Positions 37,996 through 49,747 of a stretch of 64,000 nucleotides of DNA are shown here, in pieces. A model generated the notes under the pieces. It searched no databases and had not been told where the DNA came from. It was given only the letters and a program-made list of their open reading frames with translations. Every line of letters starts with the position of its first letter. Position 1 is the stretch's first letter. The position numbers and the translations under genes were made by a program. This DNA is from Trichoplusia ni (lineage: Eukaryota; Arthropoda; Insecta; Lepidoptera; Noctuidae): positions 1,674,001 through 1,738,000 of the forward strand of contig NC_039481.1 of NCBI RefSeq assembly GCF_003590095.1. The letters are read 5' to 3'.

Positions 37996-40900
37996 ATTTT
38001 TCCCACCTGTCCCGCCCAATCTTAGTTCTACTAGTTGTGTTCCAATAGATCCACAATTAATTCCATTTCTATGATCTTTCCAAATAATAAAAACAAATTC
38101 GTCTAGCTACGAGTAGTCGCAAAACCTGAGACTGTCTAAAAGTCAAAATATTTTTTTTGTGTTTATTATATCGACTTTATATTTCACAACACAAAACTTA
38201 TAAGCTGACTTGATAATATCCAATTGAATTTCTTCTCAAATATTATGTATATAGGTAGTATTATCTATTGGGCACATCTTTTGTCACTTTTGTCAGAGTG
38301 AAACGTGACGACACGAAAAGGACCCTGATAGCGCTGTCTCCAAACTCAATTGTGTTCGACAAACATATCTTCACAATTTATCACTAACATCAAACGAGAA
38401 AAAAAAGCGAATTGAAATACGAACATACGTATGAAGTTACAAGTATAATATGTAATATTTCTTTCGAGCTCAAATGAAACAATTTTTTCACAGTCAAATT
38501 TTATGTTTAAGGCAGTCATTCGTATGTCCTGTTCTGTTTGATACACTAGCAACAGGTTTATTGAAGCTCCATCTAGTCTTAAACTAAGCAAAACTTGTAT
38601 TACGATTAATAGACAACTGATAAACTTACTTGTATATCCAAAGATACAAATAAATATAAAAAAATACACCCAGACATAGAACAAATCGTCACCTTCCGCC
38701 CACCGCCGTCCACCGTCACCTCACACAAATTGGTCCTGGGTGGAAATCAAAGCCACAACCTCGCTAATCTCTAGACTAACAGGTACGATGTATTTGAATT
38801 AGCCTGAGTATACCGCCACGTCTTAAAGTACCTAATGCTATTTTGGGAGTGAAAGAGATACTTTCCTAGACTTGTCGTTAGACTTTCTGAAGACCTATCG
38901 TCTCCTCTTGGTGGAAGCGTGACAGAGCACTGCATGACGTTAAGCTGCTTCTCTATTTTGAGAGGCGAAAATTAGTGTTTTGACCTAAGTACTACTCGAT
39001 AATCTTTACCGTGTAATTGCCTTAAAGTTTCTCGAACCTTCATACCACAAAAAAACATAAACATCCTAGACAACAAAACAGATATTTCTACAATAAAAAA
39101 TATATAATATTAAATAGGCAAAACCGACAACATTTTCCTCACATTCAAAGCAGCGGGAATATTCAGTCGTTTATTAATCCTGACGCCACTAGACGGAGTC
39201 AATTACACGGAGAGAATATACAAGTCATTATATAGTCACACAGTCGCATAAACTTGGATGTGTGGCCGTGAGACACGCGAGAAACATTCACGCAATATTT
39301 CTATAACGCCATTTTATTTTAAGTAAAAAAAAGAGTACGTGTATCCGTCACCACGCGATTGAAATAAAAGTTTTTCAAAAATTTTGATCGATTTGTTTTT
39401 TTGTAACTGTCTTTTTACGAAATCAAAAATATTTAAAAACAGGATGGTCAGAAATGTATCGCCATTTGCCGTTACGAACTGTTGTTGCATTATCGCCCAG
39501 TTAACTAATAGTCGCAAATAAAAGCGCTTTTTTATATTTTTTTTAATTCCGCTTTAGTGTGTAATTTCGTATTAATTTTCTCTTAAAATAACCGAAGGAT
39601 ATAAACATCTCCTAAAGTAATATTATTATAGTTGTGGAAGCGTGATAGTGCAATACACGGTGTAGAGCGACATCTCTCTCACACACCGTGTAGTGATGAA
39701 ATGAACTTCTTCAGAATTAACTATCAATTTATTAATATTTTTAGATACAAGTATTTTCCGCCGTCATAACAAATTAGATTAATCCTCTAAAACAGTCAGT
39801 TAAGCGAATTGTTCCTTAGCATTCATATCACTACGCCCAACTCGTTTTCTATTAAATCTGCCGAGTTGCTACCTCTTTAAATAATATTATTGTAGTCGTG
39901 GCAAAGAGGCGACGCTTTTCGCCGCGCGAGGCACAAGTAGACGTGCCATTGGGCTCATTCGAAGAAAACGAATTGTAGACAAAATGTACACTATAATTTA
40001 ATTCTACCACAATAATTAAACAACAAATACTTAAGTAAAATTATACAATTCACTTTATAAATACAGACATTTAATTTGAACATTACAAACACTAATTCCC
40101 GCTGAAGGACGACCTTGTCTCGCTCAAAGTGAAATCAAAATCTTTAGTTTTACCAATTCAATTTGAATTTATATTCAGTTATATCTAGAATGCCTATTTA
40201 TGCCTATTTCGTATTACCTTAATTTACCTTTGAATCTAAATTATATTAGCTTATTTGTGAGGTAATATGGCAGAAAAAAAGAGACTCGTTGCAATTTAAA
40301 TAATTTGATTTTTGTTTTTAATATTACTTGGTGATCATAATTTTTAATTGTACTTCATTTTGTTATATCCAATTCTATTTATATTTATTGCTGTTAAATT
40401 ATTGATCGGTTGATTAAATAAAAATTGATTCGATCATTTTTCTTCTTTAGAAAAAAGGGAACTGCTTAGGTACTTTTACACGATGAAGAGAAAATGGCCG
40501 TCGTAAAACAGCGTTTCAAGTCTGTAGTGTAGTTTGTTAGCCATATATTTCAAATCAGTAAACTAAATCAATACTAAACCCGCTTGTTTTCGATCCGTCG
40601 CATCAAAAGCTTTAAAGCCCAATCCGTAGACACATTTCGCGCCATATACACTTTTAAAGGATCGCACTTGACGTTTATTTCCATTTTTATTCTTTGTAAT
40701 CTACGAATTTAATATAGCCGCCATAAAAATATGGCGTCTGAAAAAAATGACAAGCCTGTTTAATTTGAACGCGAGGGAAACAGGAATGGAACGCTTATAT
40801 AAATTTCGAACTTGCTTTCGGCATGTGTTATTCTGTTTACGCGGGATTTTTTCGATTCGATTTCAAAAAGATTCTTAAAGGCCAGTGTTTTAATTTCCTT

Positions 40901-42059
40901 TTCTAATTACCATTTCTTTTTGAACGAAATTGCGTTAATATTGCTATGTTGGTGCTAAATTTATAATTCAATGGCGCAAAATGGTTGCCTAAGTTGCTGA
41001 ATCAAGGAGTAGGTACATAAAACGTTTTAGGTCCGGGCAGGTACTTACTGAATCCATTGAGTACCTTTTGTAAAGTGTAGATCTTGTGCTACCTACCTCA
41101 CAATGAACAGTCCTTTCCTTTGTATTATCCGCCATTACCAGCACTCTCATAAGGTTAAGGTCGATTCAATTCCTATTTCTGATCTTTAACGTCTTCAAGT
41201 AAATTGTTATCGACGTCACGTTACAAACGTTTCGACACAGAAACGATATTTTAACATTAAAGGTTGAGTAACACTTTAAAAATATTATACACGGGTATAG
41301 CGAATGGTATCTGGTGGTATTTATTCAAAATTGCACCTTATCTGAATAGTACAGCTGATATTTTCGAATATACTGCACCGCAAATTTATAGCGTCATTCA
41401 CAGAGCGTCAACCGTCAACCGACTGTCATCGCGGTTGGAATATCCATTTTTAGTTGATCTCTGAAGCCCTTACTATGAAGCGTTGTTCGAGTTCTAGTAG
41501 GATTGGTGCGGTAGGATTATAATTTTTGATCCTGGGAGTGCACTAAACCATACACGTGGCTCATTAGGTCTTGATCTCGCGTTTAACGAGGCGTGCCTAA
41601 TTGCGGAGCGCGCCCCTCTCCGCAAAAATAGCGGGTGGCGGAATACATTACGGTAATTTAAAATTTATGTTTCACACTCTTTAAACTTTTTTTATGGTAG
41701 AGTTGCTAGAATGTTTGCTTGGTGTTGCCAGATTTTTGTGTTTATTTTACTCGAGTTTCGTAATTAGAGTGAAGAGTTTGTATGGGTTTTTGATGTTGTA
41801 TGTGGGCCTAGTGGCGAAATGTATGGGTTGCACTTAAATATATTGTTATTTTTAATGCAATTTTTGTTTTTCATAACTTTTATCTGTCATCATTGCTGTA
41901 GCGCATATAGCTTTAGCGTGCCCTTTAACTCAAAAAGACAAATGACAATCCAATTACAAATACAATCGATCAACAAATCAGACTACAGCCCAAGTACCGT
42001 CAATCTTAACAGATATTACACAATCCATCAACACGACGGCATATACCGATGTGTGACCG

Positions 42060-42167
42060 CATAAAAACACCATTCGTTTGTGGACAACGAATCATTATAG
42101 TTTCCGGCTCATTGCGCGCGCTCGTGCTCGGCCGAGCGACGCGAGCGACCAAGCCGCGCGGGTAAGT
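42060..42167 (+). promoter_or_regulatory. Candidate plus-strand first exon: CpG-rich block ending in a strong donor
   Basis: A CpG-dense block (about 42105-42165, with gcgcgcgctcgtgctcggcc-type sequence) in AT-rich DNA ends at CCGCGCGG|GTAAGTCGG, a consensus donor at about 42161. This resembles an untranslated first exon followed by a long intron. No open coding exon is seen. It may belong to a plus-strand gene beyond this stretch, for example the gene at 57387, but nothing in the sequence proves that. Confidence 0.35.
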
Positions 42168-43939
42168 CGGAATGTCCATAACGAACGATGCATTCACCTG
42201 ATATCTTAGCTTTAAAGAGAAAACAGATTCTACTTAGCTGAGTGAAAAATAGAGATAGGAATACAGAAATAATGTTCAACATACGAGGATGGTTTTTGTA
42301 GAGTTAAGGAGATTGTTAGTTGTACATGTATGAGAGTTTATCAACTTGGTTGTAAATAATTTATTGGTGGACAAAGTTTGGGTGCCATCTGCTTACATAA
42401 ATAATTACTTTTTTAATAACGTTTTACTCAGGTGTAATGAGCAAACCGTCATTTAGAAAATTATTACGAATTTGCCTCACGAAATTTATTATAATAAAGA
42501 TCATTTTAACAGAAAGATTTTTTTATTTTGCATTACAATCTATAAGGACCTAATAACATTTTTGACTCTTGTAATTACTAAATCATGCAGTAGTTATTTG
42601 GAATGCTGTTTTATAATAATGATTACGTGTAGAATTAAACTGTCGAAAAGAAAAAATCAAAGAAAGCTAACCGAAAACAAATAAATATCGTCAAAGAAAT
42701 ATTTATAGCTTACGATCGACGTGTACTTCACTAAAATGTCTCTCTTCAATCAAAACCCATGGTTACATAAGCCATACAAAGTCGATACTTATGTCACGCG
42801 CAACCATTTATCCGTTATGCCACCCATTTGTCGACCATTGTTAATGATAGAGACCATTTTTGGGGTACCGTACGTGTGATAAAAACGAATTTCAATGGAT
42901 TTCCCATTAGTGATGATACGATTGGACACTACGCTATTTCAGAACGACAATCATTTAAATATCTGTTTCGGTTTTAAAGAGAATCCTTTTGATGTTAATT
43001 AGTTCACTTTGTTGCGATTCTGTTTCGTTTTATACGGTGGTACGGTTTTATGTATTAAAGATGGTATCTCAATGACGTGTGACTGAAAACTACTTTGTTA
43101 TATAACTTTAAATTTTTTTATATATTTTTTTTAATATTGTATACGGATTTTTATACACTTACTTTTTCAAAGTTATATGTACATTTTTGATTATTTCAAC
43201 ATTACAGAAACAAATGGTGAGAAAAACATGAACTCTAAATATCTTAATTTTAAAACCGCAGTGATCTGGCGTAGTGATCAATACTCAAACCTTCCTTATA
43301 GGTATGGGAAGTGGCCAATGCGCAGCAAGAGGACAGTTACAGGCAGATTATTCAAGCAAAGTTTTCATTCCAAACAATATCAATCGGATAAGCACAAAGA
43401 TTTCCTTTTGCCTTTTTATTTCTATTACTATACACCAAATAGGGACTGAAAGCGACATTTCATATACATTGGCCACTTCTTAATGATGGCCATTAACCAC
43501 TTCGAAACCAATCAGTCACGTAGTTACCAAAGAAATTGTATTTACCTTATTACCCTGCCAAATATTCTTGAAGGCTGTCGTAACTACGGCCTAAGCACCG
43601 AAGTACCTACATAATACGGTCGTATTATGTTAGCCAACGAAAATTGCATTCACTAAGCGATTATAGGGGCGACGCACAAGGAGTTTAAGTCGGAGGTGCG
43701 AAGTATTTGTTATGTGGGAATTCCAACGTTTTTTTAATATATTTTTTTCTGTAAAAGGAAATTAACGACATCATGTCGACCAGCCATTTTGCTTCAAGTT
43801 CCACAGGGGTGGCTAGCAGTCTGGTTGCTAGGGTGGTCAGTGCAACCTGATCCAAACGAAAGAAATTGAACGAAAATGCGTGTCCCTGTTAGTGTCGTGT
43901 TCACATAATCCCACCCCACTAGTCTCAGTAATGCCACTT

Positions 43940-44100
43940 CCCACTAATATTATAAAGGCGAAAGTTTGTGAGTGAGTGTGTGTCTTTGTTACTTCTTCAC
44001 GTCAAAACGGCTGAACTGATTTAATGAAATTTTGTAAGGAGTTAGCTGACACCCTGGATTAATACATTTTACTACGGGAAAAGTCCTATCCCCATGGGAA
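43940..44100 (+). mobile_element. Truncated Helitron-like repeat
   Basis: It begins 'actaatattataaaggcga' then 'agtttgtgagtgagtgtgtg', continuing 'cggctgaactgatttaatg'. This is a widespread lepidopteran repeat whose 5' part resembles the Helitron copies in this window. The CTRR end is absent and a minisatellite follows directly. Confidence 0.5.
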
Positions 44101-44130
44101 AATACTCTTTCCTTGGTCTAGTCTTGAATG

Positions 44131-44295
44131 GAAAGTACTTGGTGTTAGATTGTAAGTACTTTGTGTTAGATTGTAAGTACTTGGCGTTCGATAGTAAGTA
44201 CCTGGTGTTAGATGGTAAGTACTTGGTGTTAGATGGTAAGTACTTGGTGTCAGATGGTAAGTACTTGGTGTTGGATGGTTAGAACTTGGTGATGG
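44131..44295 (+). repeat. 21-bp minisatellite, about eight units
   Basis: The unit is GTAAGTACTTGGTGTTAGAT plus G (21 bp), starting at 44131, 44152, 44173, 44194, 44215, 44236, 44257 and 44278, the last partial. Divergence rises towards the edges. Because 21 is a multiple of 3 it stays open in one frame and gives a seven-residue KYLVLDG repeat, but there is no sign that it is a gene. Confidence 0.9.
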
Positions 44296-44779
44296 AAAAT
44301 CTTAGAAATATGAACAAAAACTGTAAGTTTTTTCTTGTTTTTTAATATTTTTAAACATGCTGACTAAAAAAATCTCTTTTCAAGTTGTAAAACAGTTGTG
44401 TGCACAAAGGTGTAACAGGTTTTGAAAATTGAGAATGAGGCAAGTAAAATAATAGAAGCAAAACTTACTTTATGTAATTAACATTACTACAATGTAGTAA
44501 TTACTTACTTTGACTGATTTCCCAATGGGTAATTAAAGAGGTATTCCTCTTATAAGTAGTAAAGGAAATTACTGAAGAATAGTGTTGATAAACTTATCTC
44601 CAGGGAGAAGGAAGTCTTGGAAATATAAGAGTTTATTAGCTAGTAATAAGTGCTAATTGCGACTGCGACGAGCTGGTATAAGTTCAATCACTGCCGCGAT
44701 AACTGAATGGGATCCGATTGTTCTCCTAAAAAAAACGGACTTTTTGAGAAATGTAAAGATTTCATAAACATTCCATTCT

Positions 44780-44925
44780 CCTGCACAAGACACGCAGACT
44801 CAGAACAAGCACTTGTGGATCAAAAGCTTGCCCTAGCGGGTATCGAACAAGCGACACGTCGCACTGTTGGTTTGGCGTTGCGACGTTTGCCACAGGGCCA
44901 TTCATGCAGTCGATTTATACAGTCT
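44780..44925 (-). repeat. tRNA-derived SINE
   Basis: On the minus strand: 'gactgcatgaatggcc' head, a B-box region 'gtgtcgcttgttcgatacc', and the body ending 'gagtctgcgtgtcttgtgc'. The frames overlapping it on both strands are by-products. Confidence 0.7.
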
Positions 44926-45529
44926 TTAATAACGAAATGAAATGAAATAAAATCATTTATTCTGCAAGTTTTTAGAACGTTGGAGTCGAAATTTCCTACC
45001 TGAATACCCTGAGAAGAAATGTCGAAACAAACCCAGGGGTCAACATACTCAGTCTCTTCTAAAGTCAACTACTTCACCCGTACTTCTCTAACTCGGTCGA
45101 TTTATATCTACAATATAATCTAGATCTCAACATCACCTGTATCAGTCCACACAAAGACGCCGCCCAGTGCGAGCCTATCCTTCCCTCTATTATGTTCAAG
45201 CATTAGTATTCCACTCTGTCCGAGTGTTTCCCTTTATATTCCGAACGTGATTCTAACAATTCGGCGGATATCGAACGCGATTTGTAGGCCGCGGAACGAT
45301 TTGTGTTGCCAATTGGTTCACAATGTGTAATGTAATCCTTCTTAAATTATCGCTGGATCATCGCTAGCTTTGAATGTAACTGTTGAACTACGAGTGGATG
45401 CGTTATATTGTGATAGCAGAGCGGTTGTTTTAATTTGAACTTTAATAATGTTTCAATTGGGTTGAATTTCATGTAGGGTTGCCATTCAATTATTTTTCTT
45501 CTCCTACACTAGGGAAACTTGTGTTGCGT

Positions 45530-45695
45530 TGTGTTTTACAAACATTCAAGTCGCATGTTCAAAGACACCCAGACTTAGGACAGGCATGCGTGGATCACAC
45601 AAATGCTTGTCGTGTCATCAACACGTTGTCGTGTCATCAACACGTCGCGCAGTGATTTTCGTTTAGTCACTTCCACCACTCGGGTAACATCTCAG
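45530..45695 (-). repeat. tRNA-derived SINE with internal 19-bp tandem duplication
   Basis: Family order is retained ('aaagacacccagacttagg', 'cacaaatgcttg'). The B-box region is replaced by two near-identical copies of 'gtcgtgtcatcaacacgt' at about 45609-45646. Confidence 0.7.
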
Positions 45696-46876
45696 TCAAA
45701 GAAAGTTGTACGCCAAACAATATGAAAAAATAAGAACACTATGAATAAACACTGACGTTACAATAACTGACCTTCTTATCCGAAACGTTCTTGACAGATC
45801 GGTCGTGATCAGCATGAAACAGTTCGGGTTTACACATACACAAGTATAACTATCCTTCAGAACTAAATTGAAAACAATGGAGCATCACCAAAGAATTAAA
45901 ACCTAATCTATCCTTCTCAGTCAATCTTTCAAAACGGCTTTACCGTCACAGAAACAGTTTTGACTGACATCATTCACCTCACTCCAGACCGCGTAAAACT
46001 TAATTGTGACAAGTTAAATCCCGTTACATTAATACCAACTTCTTCTGAAAATGAAGGAAAAAATGTGGTTTGCTAAGAACAAGAAGCTTGGTTGTCAGGT
46101 GATTATTATTAATTTGTGCTTTTGTCACGGAAGCAGACAAAGATGTAGATTCGCTGACGAAATTTTACAGATTTTTTTTTTAATTTTTCGAACGGGATTT
46201 TGCTGTACTAAGTTATTTTATTCTTGTTGGTGATAAACTCAAATGAGAGAACTATTTGTCTAATCGTTAATATCACACTGGGAAATAAGTAAAGTACATT
46301 AATTTTTACTACACTTCTTTTTATCTTTCGAGAGTAACTTATGTATTTCCTTGCTGTTTCTTCTCTATGGGAACTCAGTTAGGAACAGTGTACTAAAAGT
46401 CAATAATTATGTCATCTTACATTTCTAAAGCGCCTCTTTTGGGCCTAATGGAAATCCGAATATTTCATTTTTGGTTTTCTGTTGAATCGAAATCTAGATT
46501 CGCATGACCTACAGCAATATAACATATGATACGCCATAAAAGCCGCAGCCACAGTTAAAACAAAAGCAATAAGATTCCCATGACTTTATAACGTCTACTG
46601 CGACTGAAATGAGTATGTTTGTCTTTTATAGTACTACTCAAGACGCTGATATCGTATTGTTTTATATACATATTGTATTAACCCCAAACTAGATTATACA
46701 AGCAAAGATATGGCTAGAATAACTGAGGTTTAATAACTGTCATTCATCTGGTTATGATTTATATAATAAGCTTTTCTTGTATAACACTTTGAGTATATAT
46801 TTTCTAATATGATCAAACTGAAGAGGTTATTTGTTTAACGCTCTATTCTAGAGTAAAGAAAAGAAGTTTTTGTGTT

Positions 46877-47290
46877 CTTCTTCTTCTTCTTAGTCGTTGC
46901 ACTCTTGGCAGAGTGGTCGTGGTCGTCATTTTAGCTGTTAGTGGCTCGCCTAACTATACGCCGCCATTCCTGTCTGATGGCCGCCTTTCTGGTGCAGACG
47001 TGCAGGGAACTGTCCACAGCTGCTCTTATCTGGTCCGTCCACCTCATAGGCGATCTACCTCGTGCCCGAGTGCCTTCAACTTTGCCCTGCACTACTAGGC
47101 GCTCTATCGACTCATCGCCACGCCGGGAAACGTGCCCAAAGAAATTTAAGATTCGAGTTTGTACTACGGAAGACATTGTTTGTTTTTGTGTTACAGAATT
47201 TTTAAGAAAGGCTGTTTTTAGCACGCTGCAACCAATACGGCCGTATCGGTTGTAGATTATAAATGCGAGTGCAACCGCGAGAATCAATAA
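46877..47290 (-). pseudogene. LINE ORF2 C-terminal remnant and 3' tail
   Basis: The minus-strand frame 47287-46931 encodes a C-terminal end typical of lepidopteran non-LTR retrotransposon ORF2: 'RILNFFGHVSRRGDESIERL', then 'GKVEGTRARGRSPMRWTDQI', then 'RQEWRRIVRRAT'. After the stop, the minus strand reaches an AAG-repeat tail (TTC repeat near 46877-46889), marking the 3' end. The reverse-transcriptase and endonuclease domains are absent, so this is a 5'-truncated dead copy. The exact clade (RTE-like or related) is not decided. Confidence 0.8.
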
Positions 47291-48254
47291 ATCAACTGCA
47301 AAAATAGGAATGTATTTTTATAGATTCTCTTGCCATTCTTCTCTATAGGAATGATAAAAGCACATCTACCATACTAGAAGGTATCATAAAACCGAGTTCA
47401 AAAGGATACCATGGATTTAAATTAAAATACAAAAATATTTATACAGGGATTCTTTAATCATTTGTGACAACAACAATAGTGTTATTAGATAAAAAGAAAA
47501 ACAATCTCTTATCCTAGAGATAATTATTTACAAGACTAATCTTACCGCTTCCCGATGTTTTAATTTAAATAATACGAAGGCGTTGTTTGTCGTTTCTATA
47601 ACTTCTATAAAACTGCGCACCCTTCTAATTTTTCCAGGAACAGTGGATTAATACCGACTTTCTTTGAAACGCCTTTAATTAAAAACCTTAAATGAAAACC
47701 ACTGTTTTACGACAACACTCGGTTTTTTTTAACGATTGTAGGCTAAGGTACGTGTTGAGTCATTATTATGACAATTTAAATATTTTACTTTTCATTCTAA
47801 AATATTTCACTCTTATTTTTAACCAACTTTTTTAAAATAGTGGTTATTTAGGTAAGTACTTCGCAAGTATTACGAATTAGAAAGGTAATTCAGAATAAAG
47901 TGATTATTTTTAAATAACTAACTTTTTACAGACGTATTAAAAACATTTTTCTTTTCAGACAAAGGCCTCTCTCCATTCAGCTTCCGGTTTCTTGTCAAAC
48001 GTTGCTATTATCAAAACTTTCTTAAAAGAGTCAAGTTCAAAGTGCTAACTTCGTAAGTTAAGACACGGTTTCAGAGTAATATCATTTACAAAGGAATAAC
48101 AAATAGTCAACAATATGTCGTGAGGAAATAAAAAAAAATTAAACAAGTATTTCACTGAGATTTTTTTTCTTTGGAATCGAAGTACTAGTCAAGACAAATC
48201 ATATGGATGTGAACACGATGTGGCTATGTCGTCACAATGCCGATTTGTTTCTAG

Positions 48255-48340
48255 GTCCAAGGTGTACGCGAGGATCGGACCTGCGCCACGTTTTGTGTGT
48301 TGACCCCAACCCCTCGGCTATACGTGCAGACCAGTGGGTA
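48255..48340 (-). repeat. tRNA-derived SINE head fragment
   Basis: On the minus strand: 'gtctgcacgtatagccgag' (A-box-like) and 'caggtccgatcctcgcg' (B-box-like). The body is missing. Confidence 0.6.
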
Positions 48341-48739
48341 AAAGAAAAAAAGAAGGACATTATTTAAACTTGCCTTCAAAAAACGTTAAAAGAAGCAAAG
48401 TAAAATTTCATACTCCGATAAATACCTATAAAAACCGATTTCGATAAAACAAATTACATTATTGATAAAACTTAATCCTGTAAAGGCCACAAAGTGCTCA
48501 CTTTTCAGCACATTCGCGTTTCTCGTAGCGAAATGAATGAATAACAAAAATAACTGAAACACACACCTGTAAAACCAGATCCCACAAAATAAAACCAAGT
48601 TATATCCAATTTTCAATTAATCGAAGTGTATGTGAAATTGTGAATACAACACTAACATTATAAGGAGGGGTGCACACTGACGGTGAATATTTTTATCCGA
48701 CGACGAAAACAAAAAGATGAGTAATGATTTTGACAGTTT

Positions 48740-48960
48740 CTGTATGAAATAAATCTCTCCAATAGCAAGCTATCGATCTATCTTCGGATGCTCGTATCCA
48801 GCTCCTGCCAGCCATCTTGCGCTGATCATTACTAATAATACCATAAACCCAAGCCCCTGCCGTCGAAAAATAATATTGACCACACCAGCCTATATACGTC
48901 CCACTGTTGTGCAAAGGCCTCTACCCGTATAGGAAAGGATTTCAGCATTTATCATAACGC
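48740..48960 (-). repeat. Two adjacent LINE 3' end remnants
   Basis: On the minus strand, one piece ends with the sequence encoding 'HNSGTYIGW', a decayed form of the usual 'QQWxVYxxx' ORF2 end. It is followed by a second piece with 'KMAGRSWIRASEDRS', like the 'AGxxWxRxAxDR' segment of another ORF2 tail. Both are short and dead. Confidence 0.6.
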
Positions 48961-49694
48961 TAGATTATTGCGGATTGCAATATTTGGGAACCAGAGAACC
49001 CCTCTTGGCTCAGACGTTCGGTTATTTCTTCACCCCCACAAATTTCAAACGGGTTAACAGATGTTTATCAAACATACAAATCTGTAGTTAAGAACACTCG
49101 CTCATAACACAAAACAAACTGAATTGGAATACTTCTTTCCGTTCCGGGGCTATGATACCAAAGACATACACACAGACATCTCGAACATAATACTCTCTTT
49201 TCTTACGTTTCTTGGTTTAAAAAGAAGTGTCTTTAGTCTTTTTACACCTTGAAAATAACTGAGTTTATAAAACGTTTCTTCTTGTTTATATTTGTCATAA
49301 CTAAATTTAATCTGCCATTTTCTTGTTTATTTAGATTGAAAAGAAAATAGCTGTTGTTGAAATTACCTTACTTTCAGTTAGTCAGTATTTTTAACGATAC
49401 CCAAGTTTACTCTAATCTAAAAATTATATTTATCGAGCAATTTAAAAGCTGAAAGAAAATAGCTCTAAAATTTTATTACTTCGGTAATAGGTTTTTAACA
49501 TGTGCAACACTGTGGTTCGGTCGTTGCCATTTCGGTAGCCGAGATACGCTGAGTTGAGATTAAAAATTGTATTAAGAAGGTCTAATATGATGAAAAATGT
49601 TTTTATCACGGAGTAAAACTACCATGCCACATATTGCAGAGATTGGTACATGGGTACAGTTGTAGCAGAGAGAATTTTACGAATAACACATTTC

Positions 49695-49747
49695 ATCGAA
49701 GTTTTAACAAAATGTTGTATTTTACAACATTTTGTTAAAACTTCGAT
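49695..49747. repeat. Perfect 25-bp inverted repeat, 3-nt loop
   Basis: 49695-49719 (ATCGAAGTTTTAACAAAATG...) is an exact reverse complement of 49723-49747; the loop is TTT. The pairing stops abruptly at both outer ends. No element ends were identified around it. Confidence 0.85.

Larger units (their letters stand above)
29859..42059. other. Non-coding stretch
   Basis: No coding exon recognised. Frames such as 35052-35342 (minus) and 37413-37760 (plus) are long only because the DNA is T-rich; their products are Phe/Leu/Ile-rich without family features. Recognisable contents are a SINE, a foldback, a Helitron-like element, a second MITE copy, short dispersed repeats and a CTACG cluster. Confidence 0.5.

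Noticed and set aside
44131..44295. CRISPR-like array
   Set aside because: Units are directly adjacent with no spacers and the genome is eukaryotic; it is a minisatellite.
49695..49747. A microRNA precursor
   Set aside because: Fully paired stem with a 3-base loop lacks the loop size and mismatches typical of animal pre-miRNAs.
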